DNA of 64,000 bases, taken from positions 1,243,657-1,307,656 of the forward strand of contig NW_017962915.1 of NCBI RefSeq assembly GCF_001661345.1, in the 5' to 3' direction. The translations under genes and the position numbers were made by a program. The notes beneath the pieces were generated by a model. It worked only from the letters and a program-made list of their open reading frames with translations, was not told the origin of the DNA and ran no database searches. This document shows, piece after piece, positions 43,532 to 54,568 of the stretch; within the stretch, counting starts at the first letter, position 1; each line of letters opens with the position of its first letter. Source of the DNA: Ascoidea rubescens DSM 1968. Taxonomy: Eukaryota > Ascomycota > Saccharomycetes > Ascoideales > Ascoideaceae.

Positions 43532-44056
43532 TTATCCTATAGCACGCAATTTTGATAATCTTGCTTCTCTTCCCCCTTGGGGAATGTCACCAAATCTATC
43601 AAAGGGATATATAATCTTTTCTGCCCTTCCAATAACTAATCCAGTTGACACAGGACCATATGTATTGCTATCAATCGAACGAATATTGTCACCTTCTAAC
43701 CACAAATGATTTTTTGGTATAGTACATCTATTTCTTAAATATGGATATCTTGTTCTGATTACATCCCCCTGAACTCCCTTAACTCGTTTAATCACAATTT
43801 TGCTGGGATTTGTAGGAGACCTTATGAGCAACACATCATCCACTTTGATATTGTTTAGATCATTCAAAGATAACTTATTCACAAAAATCCAGTCCTTTCT
43901 GGTAAGAAATGGATTTAACGCAGGCTGCATTGAAGAACCACTCACACTGGATACAGAATAAAAATATTTATCTATCACCAATACAACAGGTATCCAGGAA
44001 ATAAATATACCAGCACCTTTGATCGAGGATTTCAAATAAGGATTTCGAAGAAACAT
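43532..44056 (-). CDS. IMP2: Mitochondrial inner membrane protease subunit 2
   Basis: A 174-residue signal-peptidase-type protease, close to the 177 residues of S. cerevisiae Imp2. One N-terminal transmembrane helix (about 11-30) precedes the SVSGSSMQPALNP box with the catalytic Ser just before Met (S42). KIVIKRVKGVQGDVI holds the catalytic Lys90. The conserved EGDNIRSIDSNTYGPV (121-136) completes the S26 fold, and the C-terminus is basic. Imp1 and Imp2 form the protease removing intermembrane-space sorting signals, for example from cytochrome c1. It is divergent from the MPR1-type gene with 292 bp between starts. Confidence 0.95.
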   Translation of the reverse strand: MFLRNPYLKSSIKGAGIFISWIPVVLVIDKYFYSVSSVSGSSMQPALNPFLTRKDWIFVNKLSLNDLNNIKVDDVLLIRSPTNPSKIVIKRVKGVQGDVIRTRYPYLRNRCTIPKNHLWLEGDNIRSIDSNTYGPVSTGLVIGRAEKIIYPFDRFGDIPQGGREARLSKLRAIG

Positions 44057-44348
44057 TTAGGGTGGTATAGCACTACTGTCCTAGTTCTCATTACAAACTT
44101 GTGAGATACACGCTAAAAGACCCAAAGCTTTTCTCCATAAACCGAAAAAATCCTCAACGGTTTGGCACGTTCAAAAACGGCAGTATCCGCTCTGGAAGTT
44201 ATAAGATCAGGACATTATGACTAATCAATAACACTTTTATCTTTGGTTGTTTGGGCTTTTTCAGAAAATTATAACACTTCTGGGTCTCACTTGTTCTGAA
44301 AAAACAACTACTAACATATACATACAAACAAAAAAACAAAGAAACAGA

Positions 44349-45071
44349 ATGGGTACTAATCTGGTTTCAAAAACCTCAGGCCAAAGTGTTGTTCCTTACA
44401 GTAAAAATCATGAAGCCGAATTGAAAAAACTAAAAAGTGAAAATATCAAGTTGATCTCTGAACCGGTCGAGATCACATTAGAAGATGGGAAAACTAGAGC
44501 AACTTGTTATCCAATTGATCATAAAGCTGAAGTTTCTCTATCTTTATTTGAATTTTTGAGTGATTTATTTGCTGAAGAAATTGAAAAAGGCAACACATAT
44601 CCATACTTTTTTCCATTAAGCAAAGAAGAATTTGAAAACTATTGGTTTGGTTCATTTTGTAACGTTATGTTATTAGGGACCTATGATGAAACCAAATTGC
44701 TAATTAAAGACACTAATATTAAGGACAAGCTGTTTTGGAAAGACATTCTTTTAGGATCACATTACATAAGGCCAAACTACGCTGGTCATTGTTCTCATAT
44801 TTGCAATGCTGGGTTTTTAGTCAATCCCAGTTTTAGAGGCTCTAGTTACAAAGTCGGCAAAAACCTAGGTGTTGTTTATCTTAAATGGGCACCATTACTA
44901 GGCTACACTTATTCAGTTTTCAATCTAGTGTTTGAAAACAATCCTGCTAGTTTTAAAATTTGGGACTCGTTAGGATTTGATAGAATTGGATATATCAAAG
45001 GAGCAGGAAGATTAAATGGAAGTGAGGATTCTGTAGGAGCAATTATGTTTGGAAAAGATTTGACTGTTTAG
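44349..45071 (+). CDS. MPR1: Mpr1-type N-acetyltransferase (proline-analogue/oxidative-stress protection)
   Basis: A 240-residue GNAT protein; I chose the ATG at 44349 because the frame upstream starts only at a TTG. The match to S. cerevisiae sigma1278b Mpr1 is close through the second half: IEKGNTYPYFFPLSKEEFEN then YWFGSFCN, DILLGSHYIRPNYAGHCSHI then CNAGFLVN, and VVYLKWAPLLGYTYSVFNLV with FKIWDSLGFDRIGYI. The end reads GAIMFGKDLTV. Mpr1 acetylates azetidine-2-carboxylate and a proline-pathway intermediate (P5C/GSA), lowering reactive oxygen species. The AcCoA site lies around RGSSYKVGKNLG. The gene borders the large gene-poor region to its right. Substrate is inferred from family. Confidence 0.9.
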   Translation: MGTNLVSKTSGQSVVPYSKNHEAELKKLKSENIKLISEPVEITLEDGKTRATCYPIDHKAEVSLSLFEFLSDLFAEEIEKGNTYPYFFPLSKEEFENYWFGSFCNVMLLGTYDETKLLIKDTNIKDKLFWKDILLGSHYIRPNYAGHCSHICNAGFLVNPSFRGSSYKVGKNLGVVYLKWAPLLGYTYSVFNLVFENNPASFKIWDSLGFDRIGYIKGAGRLNGSEDSVGAIMFGKDLTV

Positions 45072-45882
45072 TAGGTACATACAAATACTAAATTTTTTCA
45101 ATAAACCGATGACAAGATGTAATAAATCTGTCTTTGAAGGTCCCAAATTTGAAATGATTTGTTGTTGTATTGTAAAATCAGCATATGACGTTTTGGTCTG
45201 ATTGAATATCCGAGTTTAGTTAAGAAAGCACACACACGCGCATTGCATGACATTACGTCTAGCTGAGTTTTACCGGCTTTTGAAATATTATTTTTTGTAT
45301 AGTGTTACCCTTACTTTACGTTCGTTTATTACCGAACACTTCCTTTGTTTTAACGATTATCCCGGACGAGAGCGAAAATTAACTTTTGTTGGTGCCTAAA
45401 AGTTAAAGACTTTGAGTTTGTCTGCTGATCTTATTGATTTTGCTTACAAAACACTGAATTTTGAGTAAAAGTTGATTATTATACTGGAGTTAGAATAAAC
45501 TTCATTTTAAATTGTCATTTCAATAGTTTTTTAAAGCAAAGCTACAAGTTCGAACCCTTCAAAGTGATTTATCGTATTTTTGTTTTCTAAGTTTATTTTA
45601 CATTTTTAACTATAAAAAAATATTTTGTTTTGTATTATTCTCACTTTTTGACTAAATTTATATTTTATTAGCTAACAGAATAACTTTTGAATTGGAATTG
45701 AAATTAATGGGTTTATAATTTTAATAATATAGAAAATATTGGACAATTAGATCTAAATACGTGTCAGTTTGGTTAACTGTTCAAAGCGAATTTGTCTAGC
45801 AGTAGTTTGAACAAACACTAATCAAGAGGTGCTGAATTTTTTTTTTTTTTTTTTTTCAAAAACTAAGTTTAATAATCATATT

Positions 45883-46143
45883 ATGAGAAATTTATATTTT
45901 ATAAATAATTATTATGTTTTAACAGATTTTTTTTACGAGTTTGGTAGAGTGAAAAAATTTTCAAGAAAAAATCACATAATTGATTTTTGCCAAATTAGGA
46001 AATTAGAAAATTTAGATGGGGAGAGCTTTCGAGAGAAAGTTTGCAAGCAATTAGCTGACCTGTATAAAGTTTTCCTTCAAGTTTATGCTTTTAATATTAA
46101 TTTTAATATAATCAGAAAAAAAAACATCATAAAAATAGCATAA
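45883..46143 (+). CDS. Doubtful 86-aa ORF
   Basis: An ATG-started 86-codon ORF (MRNLYFINNYYVLTDFFYEF) follows a long T-tract. The middle (VKKFSRKNHIIDFCQIRKLENL) has balanced, protein-like composition, while the ends are AT-driven Ile/Asn/Phe. I recognise no family. It may be a fragment of a decayed gene or chance. Confidence 0.2.
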   Translation: MRNLYFINNYYVLTDFFYEFGRVKKFSRKNHIIDFCQIRKLENLDGESFREKVCKQLADLYKVFLQVYAFNINFNIIRKKNIIKIA

Positions 46144-47019
46144 AAGCAGCTCAATATTTAAAAAAAACAATGATATTATAATATTTATCCAAAGTATAAC
46201 ATGTAATTGTGTTTAAACCAATTACTATCTTGTTCACTTGAAGATTATTGAATATATAAAGCACTTTTAGTATTAATATAATCTGATAACTACTTTATTA
46301 ACTATTTAATTGTTTATTTATTTGATCATTTAATTCTTAATAGTTAAGATAAAATTTGTGGTCATTTACAAATTATTTTTCATAATTGATCTCAAAATTA
46401 TCATAATACGGGTTTTAAAAATTTCATAGTAATTTCCAGTGAATTAAAAGTTATTATTCTACTAGATTTTAAAAAAAAATAGTTTTATAAATGTTTTATA
46501 TTTTGATTTTTTGTTTTCTTTGAAAATCACATTGGAATAATTGATAATTGAAAATTATTTTCAAAAATTGATTATTAATCCAATATTGTTTTTTGTAGTA
46601 CATTGCTTTTTTTATTGTTTAAAATTTAAAGATTTCAACTGCTTTTAATATTATTGGTAAAAAACTTAATTCACAAAAATTGGCTGAATTATTTTGAAGC
46701 ACCAGAGATTTTATATATTAAGATTTAAATCAATCAAAAATTCACAATCACGATGATAAATTTAAAATCCTTTTTTCTGTAGATTCAGACAGAAAAATGG
46801 TTTTTAAACAATCAAATCTAGAAAATTATTAAATCATTGTAATTAGATTGTTGGTTAATTTTTTATTCTTGATAACTAATTATTTTAAAGATTTGAACAA
46901 ATTATAGAATATTATATGCATATAAAGCAAACTACGAAAATAAACAGTTTAAAAAACTCTATGAACTAAATAGAAGCTAAATTTATAATTATGTTTTCTA
47001 ATAAAAATTACCAATAATT

Positions 47020-47260
47020 ACTAAAAAACATCTTGATGAAAAAAATATTCAATTCAAATATGATGATTATGGTTAGATTGGAAATTCTCAATCCCAATCT
47101 ATATTTGCATTTTTTTATATTGGTTTTTGACTGATTTTCGCTATTTTGGCTATCAATTTTGCCACCTGAAAATTGAAATATAATCGTACTGGTTTAGTTG
47201 CTTTAGGAGCATTCAATTCACTCTACTTATTTGTTCTTATCGAGCAGGTGGAAAATTCCC
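47020..47260 (+). mobile_element. Possible fossil of a Ty1/copia-type retroelement (RNase H end)
   Basis: Short conceptual translations of this stretch show spacing reminiscent of the copia RNase H region: a Gly-Asn-Ser block followed by a hydrophobic strand, then Val-Ala-Leu and Tyr-Leu/Glu positions at about the family distances. It is heavily broken and looks old. No terminal repeats, primer-binding site or other domains were recognised nearby, so extent and family are uncertain. Confidence 0.25.
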
Positions 47261-48283
47261 TAGTCTCAATTGAAACTTCACTACATAGAATCGCATGTGC
47301 AGATTTTCAACCGCGCTTGTGTGCACAATAGGCATACAGCCGCATTTGATATGCATATACGAACCGTTTCCGTTTTTTGTTCCACGCTTCAAGTTTCAAG
47401 CGAACATTGGGTCATAAACAGCTGGATAGTTCTTTGGGCTCTTCCAGACTTCAATCTCAATGACCGGGTCCTTTCTGAGTGCATTCGTTGAACGAGGTTT
47501 TCTCAAGAAGATCAAATTTATCTTGAATATCAATAAAACGCAACATTATGAGAGTTTCAGCAGATAGCATCGTGATGGTTTCCAAGATAGTTTTTGCGGC
47601 CGAAAGATTTGACACATCCAAGGGTTCCATCTAAAGGATTCTCACTTCGGCCCAAAACACTAATTTTTTATTTCCTTATTTTGTTCACTATTCTTTAATT
47701 TATATTTGGAAAAGGTTTTACAGGTTTGAAATTCTATAGATATTGCTAATCTCACAGTTGTAGTTTTGTATTTTATAGGATTAGCTCTAAGAAATTATTG
47801 AAAATAGTGTTGTTAATAAATACCAAATTCGTATATTTTTCAAAACATGAGCTTTAAAAACAATTATTTTAAGAAATAATACCATACTAATCCAATTTTT
47901 TTGCACTTGATTCAGTAATTATTTTTGTATCTTCAAAATTTTTGTAAAACCAAAAACTTTAAATAATAATTGCATTTAAATTATAATTTTATTCGATTTT
48001 TTAAAAAAGCCTAGATATTTACTTTTTATTTGTTAATATCTCTACAAGTATCTAACCGTGAAATATCAATGAAAACAAACATCTATTGGAAAACTCCAAA
48101 TTTTTCGGCTGTAACTATTAAAGTATTAGAATGACTTCTTCAATAATAAACTTTTCGATTTAATATTTTTCCAGCTCGACTTGTTGATAATAGAATGTAA
48201 TTTTATATATATATGATACTATTAGCTATCAAACGTTTCTTGTTTTACTTCAACTCTTAGAGTTTGCTTTTGATAAGCAATTT

Positions 48284-49072
48284 TTACTGTTTATTTTTTG
48301 ATTGTTGTTTATATTTTAATGTTTGTTTATTTTTTGATATTTTACTGACTTTTTTTGATGGTTTACCTAAGAGTTCGTTTGTTCTTCTCTTTATTGGTTG
48401 TCTGCAGTGGAAATCCTTGTTATATTTAGTATCATACTTAAGGGTTTGTTTGGTTTTTTTATTTTTCTCTGAATTGCTTTTTTTATTACAACCAAAATTA
48501 TTACCAAGATTTTTACCAACATTATTACCAAGATCTTTACCAAAATTATCAAGATTATTATCAAAATAATCAAAATCATCAAAATTATTATTGAAATTAT
48601 CAAGATCTTTACTAACATTATCATCAAAAATTTTATTAAGATAATTACCAAGATCACCCATGTTATCACTAAGATTATTATCATTATCATTATCATTATT
48701 GCGAGTCTCAAAACATTCAGGAATAAATAAATCATCAAACTCGTTAAACGGTCCAAAATCATAATTTGTAAAATCAAATGGTTCATTTTCTGATTTAATC
48801 TTTTCTTTTAGAAGAAGATCGTTAAAATAAATCTCTTTTTTTAAACAAATATCTTTAGGACAGATAGTTTTATTATCATGATTATATTCACTAATACCAT
48901 TATCTATTACCTTTGATGATTTTTCATTTTTACGTGAATTTTGACAAGAACTGTTTATATTTATATTTAATAAATACAAATATAAATTAAATAAATATAC
49001 GTCATCGGGTTTGGGATTTTTTAGGGTTTCAAGGATTCCACTTAAAACCATTTCAACAAGATATGAATTCAT
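48284..49072 (-). CDS. Orphan 262-aa Asn/Asp-rich protein with basic tail
   Basis: The only long ORF in the gene-poor region. The ATG is at 49070-49072; a few codons upstream are reached only from a TTG. Residues 1-40 look helical (MNSYLVEMVLSGILETLKNP then KPDDVYLFNLYLYLLN). Residues ~85-115 are acidic and aromatic (FDFTNYDFGPFNEFDDLF). About 120-195 holds imperfect repeats of a DLGN/DNFGKxLGNN type, and the C-terminus (200-262) is strongly Lys/Arg-rich. I recognise no family. The strict acidic-to-basic layout argues for a real nuclear or nucleic-acid-binding protein, but AT-rich repeat DNA can mimic this. It has no close neighbours. Confidence 0.45.
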   Translation of the reverse strand: MNSYLVEMVLSGILETLKNPKPDDVYLFNLYLYLLNININSSCQNSRKNEKSSKVIDNGISEYNHDNKTICPKDICLKKEIYFNDLLLKEKIKSENEPFDFTNYDFGPFNEFDDLFIPECFETRNNDNDNDNNLSDNMGDLGNYLNKIFDDNVSKDLDNFNNNFDDFDYFDNNLDNFGKDLGNNVGKNLGNNFGCNKKSNSEKNKKTKQTLKYDTKYNKDFHCRQPIKRRTNELLGKPSKKVSKISKNKQTLKYKQQSKNKQ

Positions 49073-51988
49073 TATAAAAAGCAATTATAGCAAAAATTAA
49101 ATCTAATGAGCTTAAATAATTATATCTGTTAATAACTTTCAATTGAATCAACAAACTAAAGCAGCAGCAATCGATTTAGTAATAATGCAAATTATATTAA
49201 TTAAGCTATTGAAAAATAAATTTGATTAAAATGCAGACAAGAAATTGCCTTTCTTAAATATCGATTATTTCAGAAAAATTGGTTTAATATTTTTCTCTTT
49301 AGTTTGCAAAACTATTTTTTAATTTACAACAAAATTTACTCATTTTTTTGAAAAAAACTTTGTTGTAAAAGTTAATTAGTAAGAAATCAATTGAAAAATA
49401 GATAATAACAGATTTAGCTGTTTAAATGGCTTAGTTGATCAAACTGTTTAACAATTTAATGGTATATTTTTAATTGATTTATCAAACAAAAGTTTTTGAA
49501 AAAGATTTGTTATATTATTTGATTGAAATTAATACAATAACAGATTATTTATTCTTTTCTGTAGAAGCAAATATAATGGTTAGCTTGATGGATTATCAAA
49601 CTTCTAAAGGTAAGACATAATCAAATAATAATTTATTTAATTTGGAAATATTAAAAAACAACGTTGTAGAAAGTATTTTTAATTAGTCTCAGTTAAGGTG
49701 ACAATATAGAGTACAAACTCAAAACTCAATGAAATTCATTAAAAATACTTTGGAACTGAAATAAATTAATTATATTTGTAGTTTAACAAGAAGATTTTTC
49801 CATAAGTTGGCTAATTCAACCTCTAATTGTAATCTTTGATTGATATTTATTACAAAATCCCATTTTATCCCACTTAATTTTAAAGAATATTCTCATAAAC
49901 TACGATAATTTAGTATCAGTTAAGTTTCTGTTACAATTTGGTCAACATATTATAATTGAAAAAAACTGTAAACTAATTCATTCGAGCCTAATTGGGCTAA
50001 TAAAAACCCAAAAAATTTTTAATTCTTCAAAAAGAATTACAAATATAAACAGATAATAAGTTTGATGTCTAAAGACTATAAGTCCCAAACCCCATTTACC
50101 TTATTTCATTTTAATACATTTTATTTTATTTTATCTCAACTTCAGTTATGAATAATCCACCTCAGTCCAACTTAATTGGGCTCGCTAACCATTAAAAATA
50201 GGATTTAATTATTTAACAGGTAGTACTCGTAAATTCAATCAGCAAGAAAGCTAGATTTTATACACTCAATCCCAATACTTTCTGGGTTAGTAAAGAAAAC
50301 AAGCGATTCTGTGGAAGATGATTTATTCAGGGTGAAATGTATTATGTGAGCTGTATTGTTTTTGAGGATTCAATATTCACAAGATTTATTGCAGCTTCAA
50401 AAAAAGCAAGGAAAAAAAGATAAACACAAATCAAAAGAGAAGTCAAATAAACAAATGGTTGTTTTCGACACCAATTACCAATATTTTCTTTTATAAGAAA
50501 CTTATTGCCCCCAAGTATAAATCATTGCAAAACTAAGAGAGCAAAAATGGTAGACCGTAAATAGAGTCATATCAATTCTTATTGTTCCAAATTTATATTT
50601 AATATAGACAATCCAGTTCTGTTCTATTCCAGTTCTATTGATTGATGTAATAGTGGTTCCCAGTATATATCGTTGCATTCTTCATGCACCAATGCATGAA
50701 GCACCATATTAATGAATCCTTAACAAAAACTGCAAAAGTCAATAATGCATGCATCGATTTTTGCTATAAAGAAGAAATGCAAATGGAGCTGTAATTATTT
50801 TCAGTTTTTGCATAATAATTTGGAAGTAATTATGAATAGAATTATTTAAAAATAATGCTTATTATAATGATATCTATAATCAAAAGCAACGAAAATTCTG
50901 TCAAAACTATGAGGTAATTAACACAGATTAAACTTAATCTCTTCTTGTTGATCTTTGTCAATAATTGGTTGGTATTGTTGATTTCTCATCTATATCATCT
51001 GTCAATTATTAACGAGTTAAAATTTATAGTATATATAATCAAATCGATAAGTTTTAGTACTTAACTATCTTTTTCTATCAGGAATTTTGATTTTTATACT
51101 TTCTTTTATACTTTTTTTTTATACTTTAACATTTTACTAGCCTTATCTCTGAAAGTTCAACTCCAAACAATTAAAAACTTGACTCACTTGTATTTTTGAG
51201 AAATACTTGAAGGAAACACATTGAGGTATAATTGTATTTTATTTATGATATTTTTATTTTTTTCGATTTTAGATATTAAAATTTATACGGTTTTGATTTT
51301 TGAACAAAAGGAGTTAAATGTATACATTAAATAGTGTTTTTTTTTGAAATTCTTAAAAAGATTGAAATTGCTGTGATTATAGATCTATTGAAATATTTAT
51401 TGTTTCTGAAAAATTCGTGACATAAAAATTGAAAAGGTTCATTGAACGTTTGAATATCAGATTATAAATCAATAAATACTCAAAATGAATAATGCTATCA
51501 ACTGCCATTGCAAATATACATCTCTGTTGTTGCTGGAAGGAGCTGTTCAAAATATTTTTCTTCAAATAACCTCGATAACATTGTTAAATAATCATGATAA
51601 TATTACAATTTTCAAAGCTTTGAAAGTCACAATGGAAGAGTGCTCTATTCCAAACAGAAACAAAAAGGAACATAATAGGGACAAAGCAAAGGACCAGTAG
51701 TTGGTTGGTGAAATCCGACCCAATTCCAAAATTCCTGGAGGTATTTCCGAAGTGCTGCATCTTGTGCAGAAACAAGCAGCCAATCACCAGCCACAAGTCT
51801 CGTTTCGGTTAGCGGTTCTGATTCCACACTGCTGGCCTTGCGCAATTATACATCACAATGCGGCGCTAAAAAGACATCTGACGGGTAACCCACACCTCTC
51901 TAAGGTAGCTGGAAGATAGTTGAAAGTGCAACTCGATCAGTTATCGAATCATCTGAAAACCATTCATTTCTCCTCTGTGGACGCCAGG
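49073..51988. other. Right half of the AT-rich gene-poor region and HDA1 upstream DNA
   Basis: 2.9 kb with no supported gene. 49073-50000 is extremely AT-rich. Two copies of a TTAATTGGGCT-like word lie near 49985 and 50170. A TGCATG-rich patch (ATGCACCAATGCATGAAGCACC and nearby) lies at 50680-50760. The last 300 bp (about 51650-51920) are less AT-rich and probably the HDA1 promoter. ORFs there occur on both strands. Confidence 0.5.
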
Positions 51989-54568
51989 ATGTCTCAAAAA
52001 GAGCAATTGTTAGATACAGCTGCTGATGTAGTGATGACTGAAGCTGAACCTCTGTTCTCTGAAACTCCCTTGGACCAACTGCATATAGGATCCAAAAAGA
52101 GGAAGTTGAAGTCTGATGAAATTTCAAGCGACAATGATCAAAATAACAATGTGTTGAGCAAGATTTTTAATGTCAATGAACAGGCGATTATAGTGCCTTC
52201 TGTTTCACCAAAGCTATCGTACACACCTTTGAAAACAGGGTTTTGCTACGACGTTAGGATGCGATATCATGCCAAACTATTCACTTCTTACTACGAATAT
52301 ATTGATCCACATCCTGAGGATCCAAGAAGAATATATCGTATATATAAAATATTGGTGGAAAATGGATTGATCAATGATCCTTCTTTATCTGGTAACTCAG
52401 ATGATTTTGGCGAGTTGATGGTCAAGATTCCTGTAAGAGAGGCTACAGCTGAAGAAATTTTATTGGTTCATTCTTCAGATCTTTTCAAATTTCTTGAATC
52501 GACACAGAAAATGTCCAAAAAGGACTTATTGAAAGAAACAGAAAAAGGAGACTCGATTTATTTTAATCATGATTCCTTCACATGTGCCAAACTATCTTGT
52601 GGTGGAGTTATCGAGGCATGCAAAGCAGTGGTTGAAGGAAAAGTCAAAAATGCCTTTGCAATCGTAAGACCCCCTGGGCACCACGCCGAACCCAACTCGC
52701 CAGGTGGATTTTGTCTTTTTTCTAATGTTGGTGTAGCAGCCAAAAATATATTGAGAAATTATCCTGAATCAGTGAGGAAAATTGCAATTGTTGACTGGGA
52801 TGTTCATCATGGTAATGGCACTCAAAAATGTTTTTATGACAACCCAAATGTTTTATACATTTCGATTCATAGGTATGAATCTGGCAAGTACTATCCCGGA
52901 ACAAAAGCTGGAGATTACGATCAGTGTGGTGAAGGATTAGGTGAAGGGTTCAATGTTAACATACCTTGGCCAATCACTGGAATGAAAGATGCCGATTATA
53001 TCTATGCATTCAACAAGGTGGTGCTACCGATTTTGTTTGAATTCAATCCTGATTTAATTATAATATCGTCTGGTTTTGATGCAGCTGATGGTGATTTAAT
53101 TGGTCAGTGCCATGTCTCTCCTGGATGTTATGGACATATGACAGATTTTTTGAAAACGTTAGCCAAGGGAAATCTCTGTGTTGCCCTTGAAGGCGGCTAT
53201 AATTTAAACAGTATAAGTATCAGTGCGTTAGCAGTAACAAAGGCTTTGATTGGCGAGCCTCCTGATCTTTTGCAAAGTACAATTCCATGTGTGGAAGCAA
53301 TCGAAACTATTTATAAAGTTCTGAAACAACAATCAAAATATTGGAAGTGCATGAGAGCTGGGTTTGGCTTGATTAATGATATCACGAAATTGGTACCAAA
53401 AATCAATTCGCATCATGCTCGTAATAACAATAATAATACTTTAAACAAACGAGAAAAGGATAAAGATAAAAACAATGAACACAAAAATAACAAATCAAAA
53501 CAGAATAATTTCCAAGAATCAATTTATTCCAATTTACAAGATGCAGTTAGAACACATCAAGCTAATGAATTACATGAAAAGTATGGATTAATTAATTTGC
53601 CGATATTATTTAATGATTTAGGCGAAAATAAGACTGTCTCAAGCTCAACAACATATCATGTTTTATCCAATACCCAATTTGATGACCAAATTCTCTCTAC
53701 TGTTGATATATATAAAGAAGAGACTATTGTTATGGTAGTCCATGATCCAGCAGAAGTGTGGGGATACATTGAGCCCAAATTTGGAAATATTGAATTATCA
53801 TCATCTGTGATTGTTAATCCATTGAATAAATTATATAATTGGATTGTGACAGAGAAAAAATATGGACTAATTGACGTTTGTATACCAACATCAACTATTT
53901 TTTTACAATCAAGTAATGGTTTAAATAATACCAACAAAAATGAACAATATAGTAATGTATTGTATTCTCAAGAGCTAATGTTATATATCTGGGACAATTA
54001 TTTGAAATTTTTCAAAAACTTGAAAAACCTAGTGTTTTTTGGAATTGGAGAATCGTATGCTGGTATTGTGCATTTGTTAGGACACAGATTAGTAGTAAAT
54101 ACATCATTTAATAACGATGTTAAACCTAATAACTATAGAAAGAGTACCAAAAGCAAAATTCCCAATGGATTAATTGATACAGGGAAAATTGAAAGATGCT
54201 GTGCGGTCAACTTTTTAGACTCGACTAACAATATACGAACAATAATACCGATTTTGGACGAAACATTGGTTGATTGGTTTTACAGAAATTCGCTAATTTT
54301 CACGTCAAATAAGCATCCAGTATTTGATGGTGATAACGATTCAAATGGCAATGGGCATCACCATTTTGGAACAGGCCACAGTAATAGAAAGCTTCGGAAA
54401 AAATTTGGTAGAGTGATTAAAAGTGAGCACAGTGATAACATAACTGATGTGTTTAATGAGAACTGTGAGGAAGCTATTGATTTTGCGTTGGAGACAATAG
54501 AAGATTACTATAGCAGCGAAGATGGTTCTGGTTATACCTCTTCATCCAGTGGATTCAAGGATAATTAA
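51989..54568 (+). CDS. HDA1: Class II histone deacetylase Hda1
   Basis: An 859-residue protein; the ATG at 51989 is used because the frame reaches further only from a TTG. The deacetylase domain spans about 84-430: TGFCYDVRMRYHAKLF, HPEDPRRIYRIYKIL, the catalytic VRPPGHHAEPNSPGGFC (about 225-240), IVDWDVHHGNGTQ (about 268), SSGFDAADGDLIGQC (about 361) and LEGGYN (about 401). These hold the His pair, Asp/His zinc ligands and the expected Asp. A Lys/Asn-rich linker (about 475-515) leads to an Arb2-like C-terminal domain (about 550-780), as in yeast Hda1 (706 aa). Hda1 works with Hda2 and Hda3 to deacetylate H3 and H2B and repress transcription. The acidic C-terminal tail is Ser-rich. Confidence 0.97.
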   Translation: MSQKEQLLDTAADVVMTEAEPLFSETPLDQLHIGSKKRKLKSDEISSDNDQNNNVLSKIFNVNEQAIIVPSVSPKLSYTPLKTGFCYDVRMRYHAKLFTSYYEYIDPHPEDPRRIYRIYKILVENGLINDPSLSGNSDDFGELMVKIPVREATAEEILLVHSSDLFKFLESTQKMSKKDLLKETEKGDSIYFNHDSFTCAKLSCGGVIEACKAVVEGKVKNAFAIVRPPGHHAEPNSPGGFCLFSNVGVAAKNILRNYPESVRKIAIVDWDVHHGNGTQKCFYDNPNVLYISIHRYESGKYYPGTKAGDYDQCGEGLGEGFNVNIPWPITGMKDADYIYAFNKVVLPILFEFNPDLIIISSGFDAADGDLIGQCHVSPGCYGHMTDFLKTLAKGNLCVALEGGYNLNSISISALAVTKALIGEPPDLLQSTIPCVEAIETIYKVLKQQSKYWKCMRAGFGLINDITKLVPKINSHHARNNNNNTLNKREKDKDKNNEHKNNKSKQNNFQESIYSNLQDAVRTHQANELHEKYGLINLPILFNDLGENKTVSSSTTYHVLSNTQFDDQILSTVDIYKEETIVMVVHDPAEVWGYIEPKFGNIELSSSVIVNPLNKLYNWIVTEKKYGLIDVCIPTSTIFLQSSNGLNNTNKNEQYSNVLYSQELMLYIWDNYLKFFKNLKNLVFFGIGESYAGIVHLLGHRLVVNTSFNNDVKPNNYRKSTKSKIPNGLIDTGKIERCCAVNFLDSTNNIRTIIPILDETLVDWFYRNSLIFTSNKHPVFDGDNDSNGNGHHHFGTGHSNRKLRKKFGRVIKSEHSDNITDVFNENCEEAIDFALETIEDYYSSEDGSGYTSSSSGFKDN

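Larger units (their letters stand above)
45072..48283. other. Left half of the AT-rich gene-poor region
   Basis: 3.2 kb of very AT-rich DNA, densest at about 45600-47250 and 47650-48280. One doubtful small ORF (45883-46143) and a weak copia-like stretch (about 47020-47260) are listed separately. A short, less AT-rich patch spans 47260-47650. No RNA gene was recognised. A TTCGAACCC word near 45548 resembles a tRNA T arm but lacks the rest. Confidence 0.55.

Noticed and set aside
45540-45565. tRNA-like word GTTCGAACCC
   Set aside because: No pairing T stem, no anticodon arm or acceptor around it.
45072-51988. Point centromere of the S. cerevisiae type
   Set aside because: No TGTTTTTG-TTTCCGAA-like CDEIII element was found beside a CDEI-like site. 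A regional centromere remains possible.
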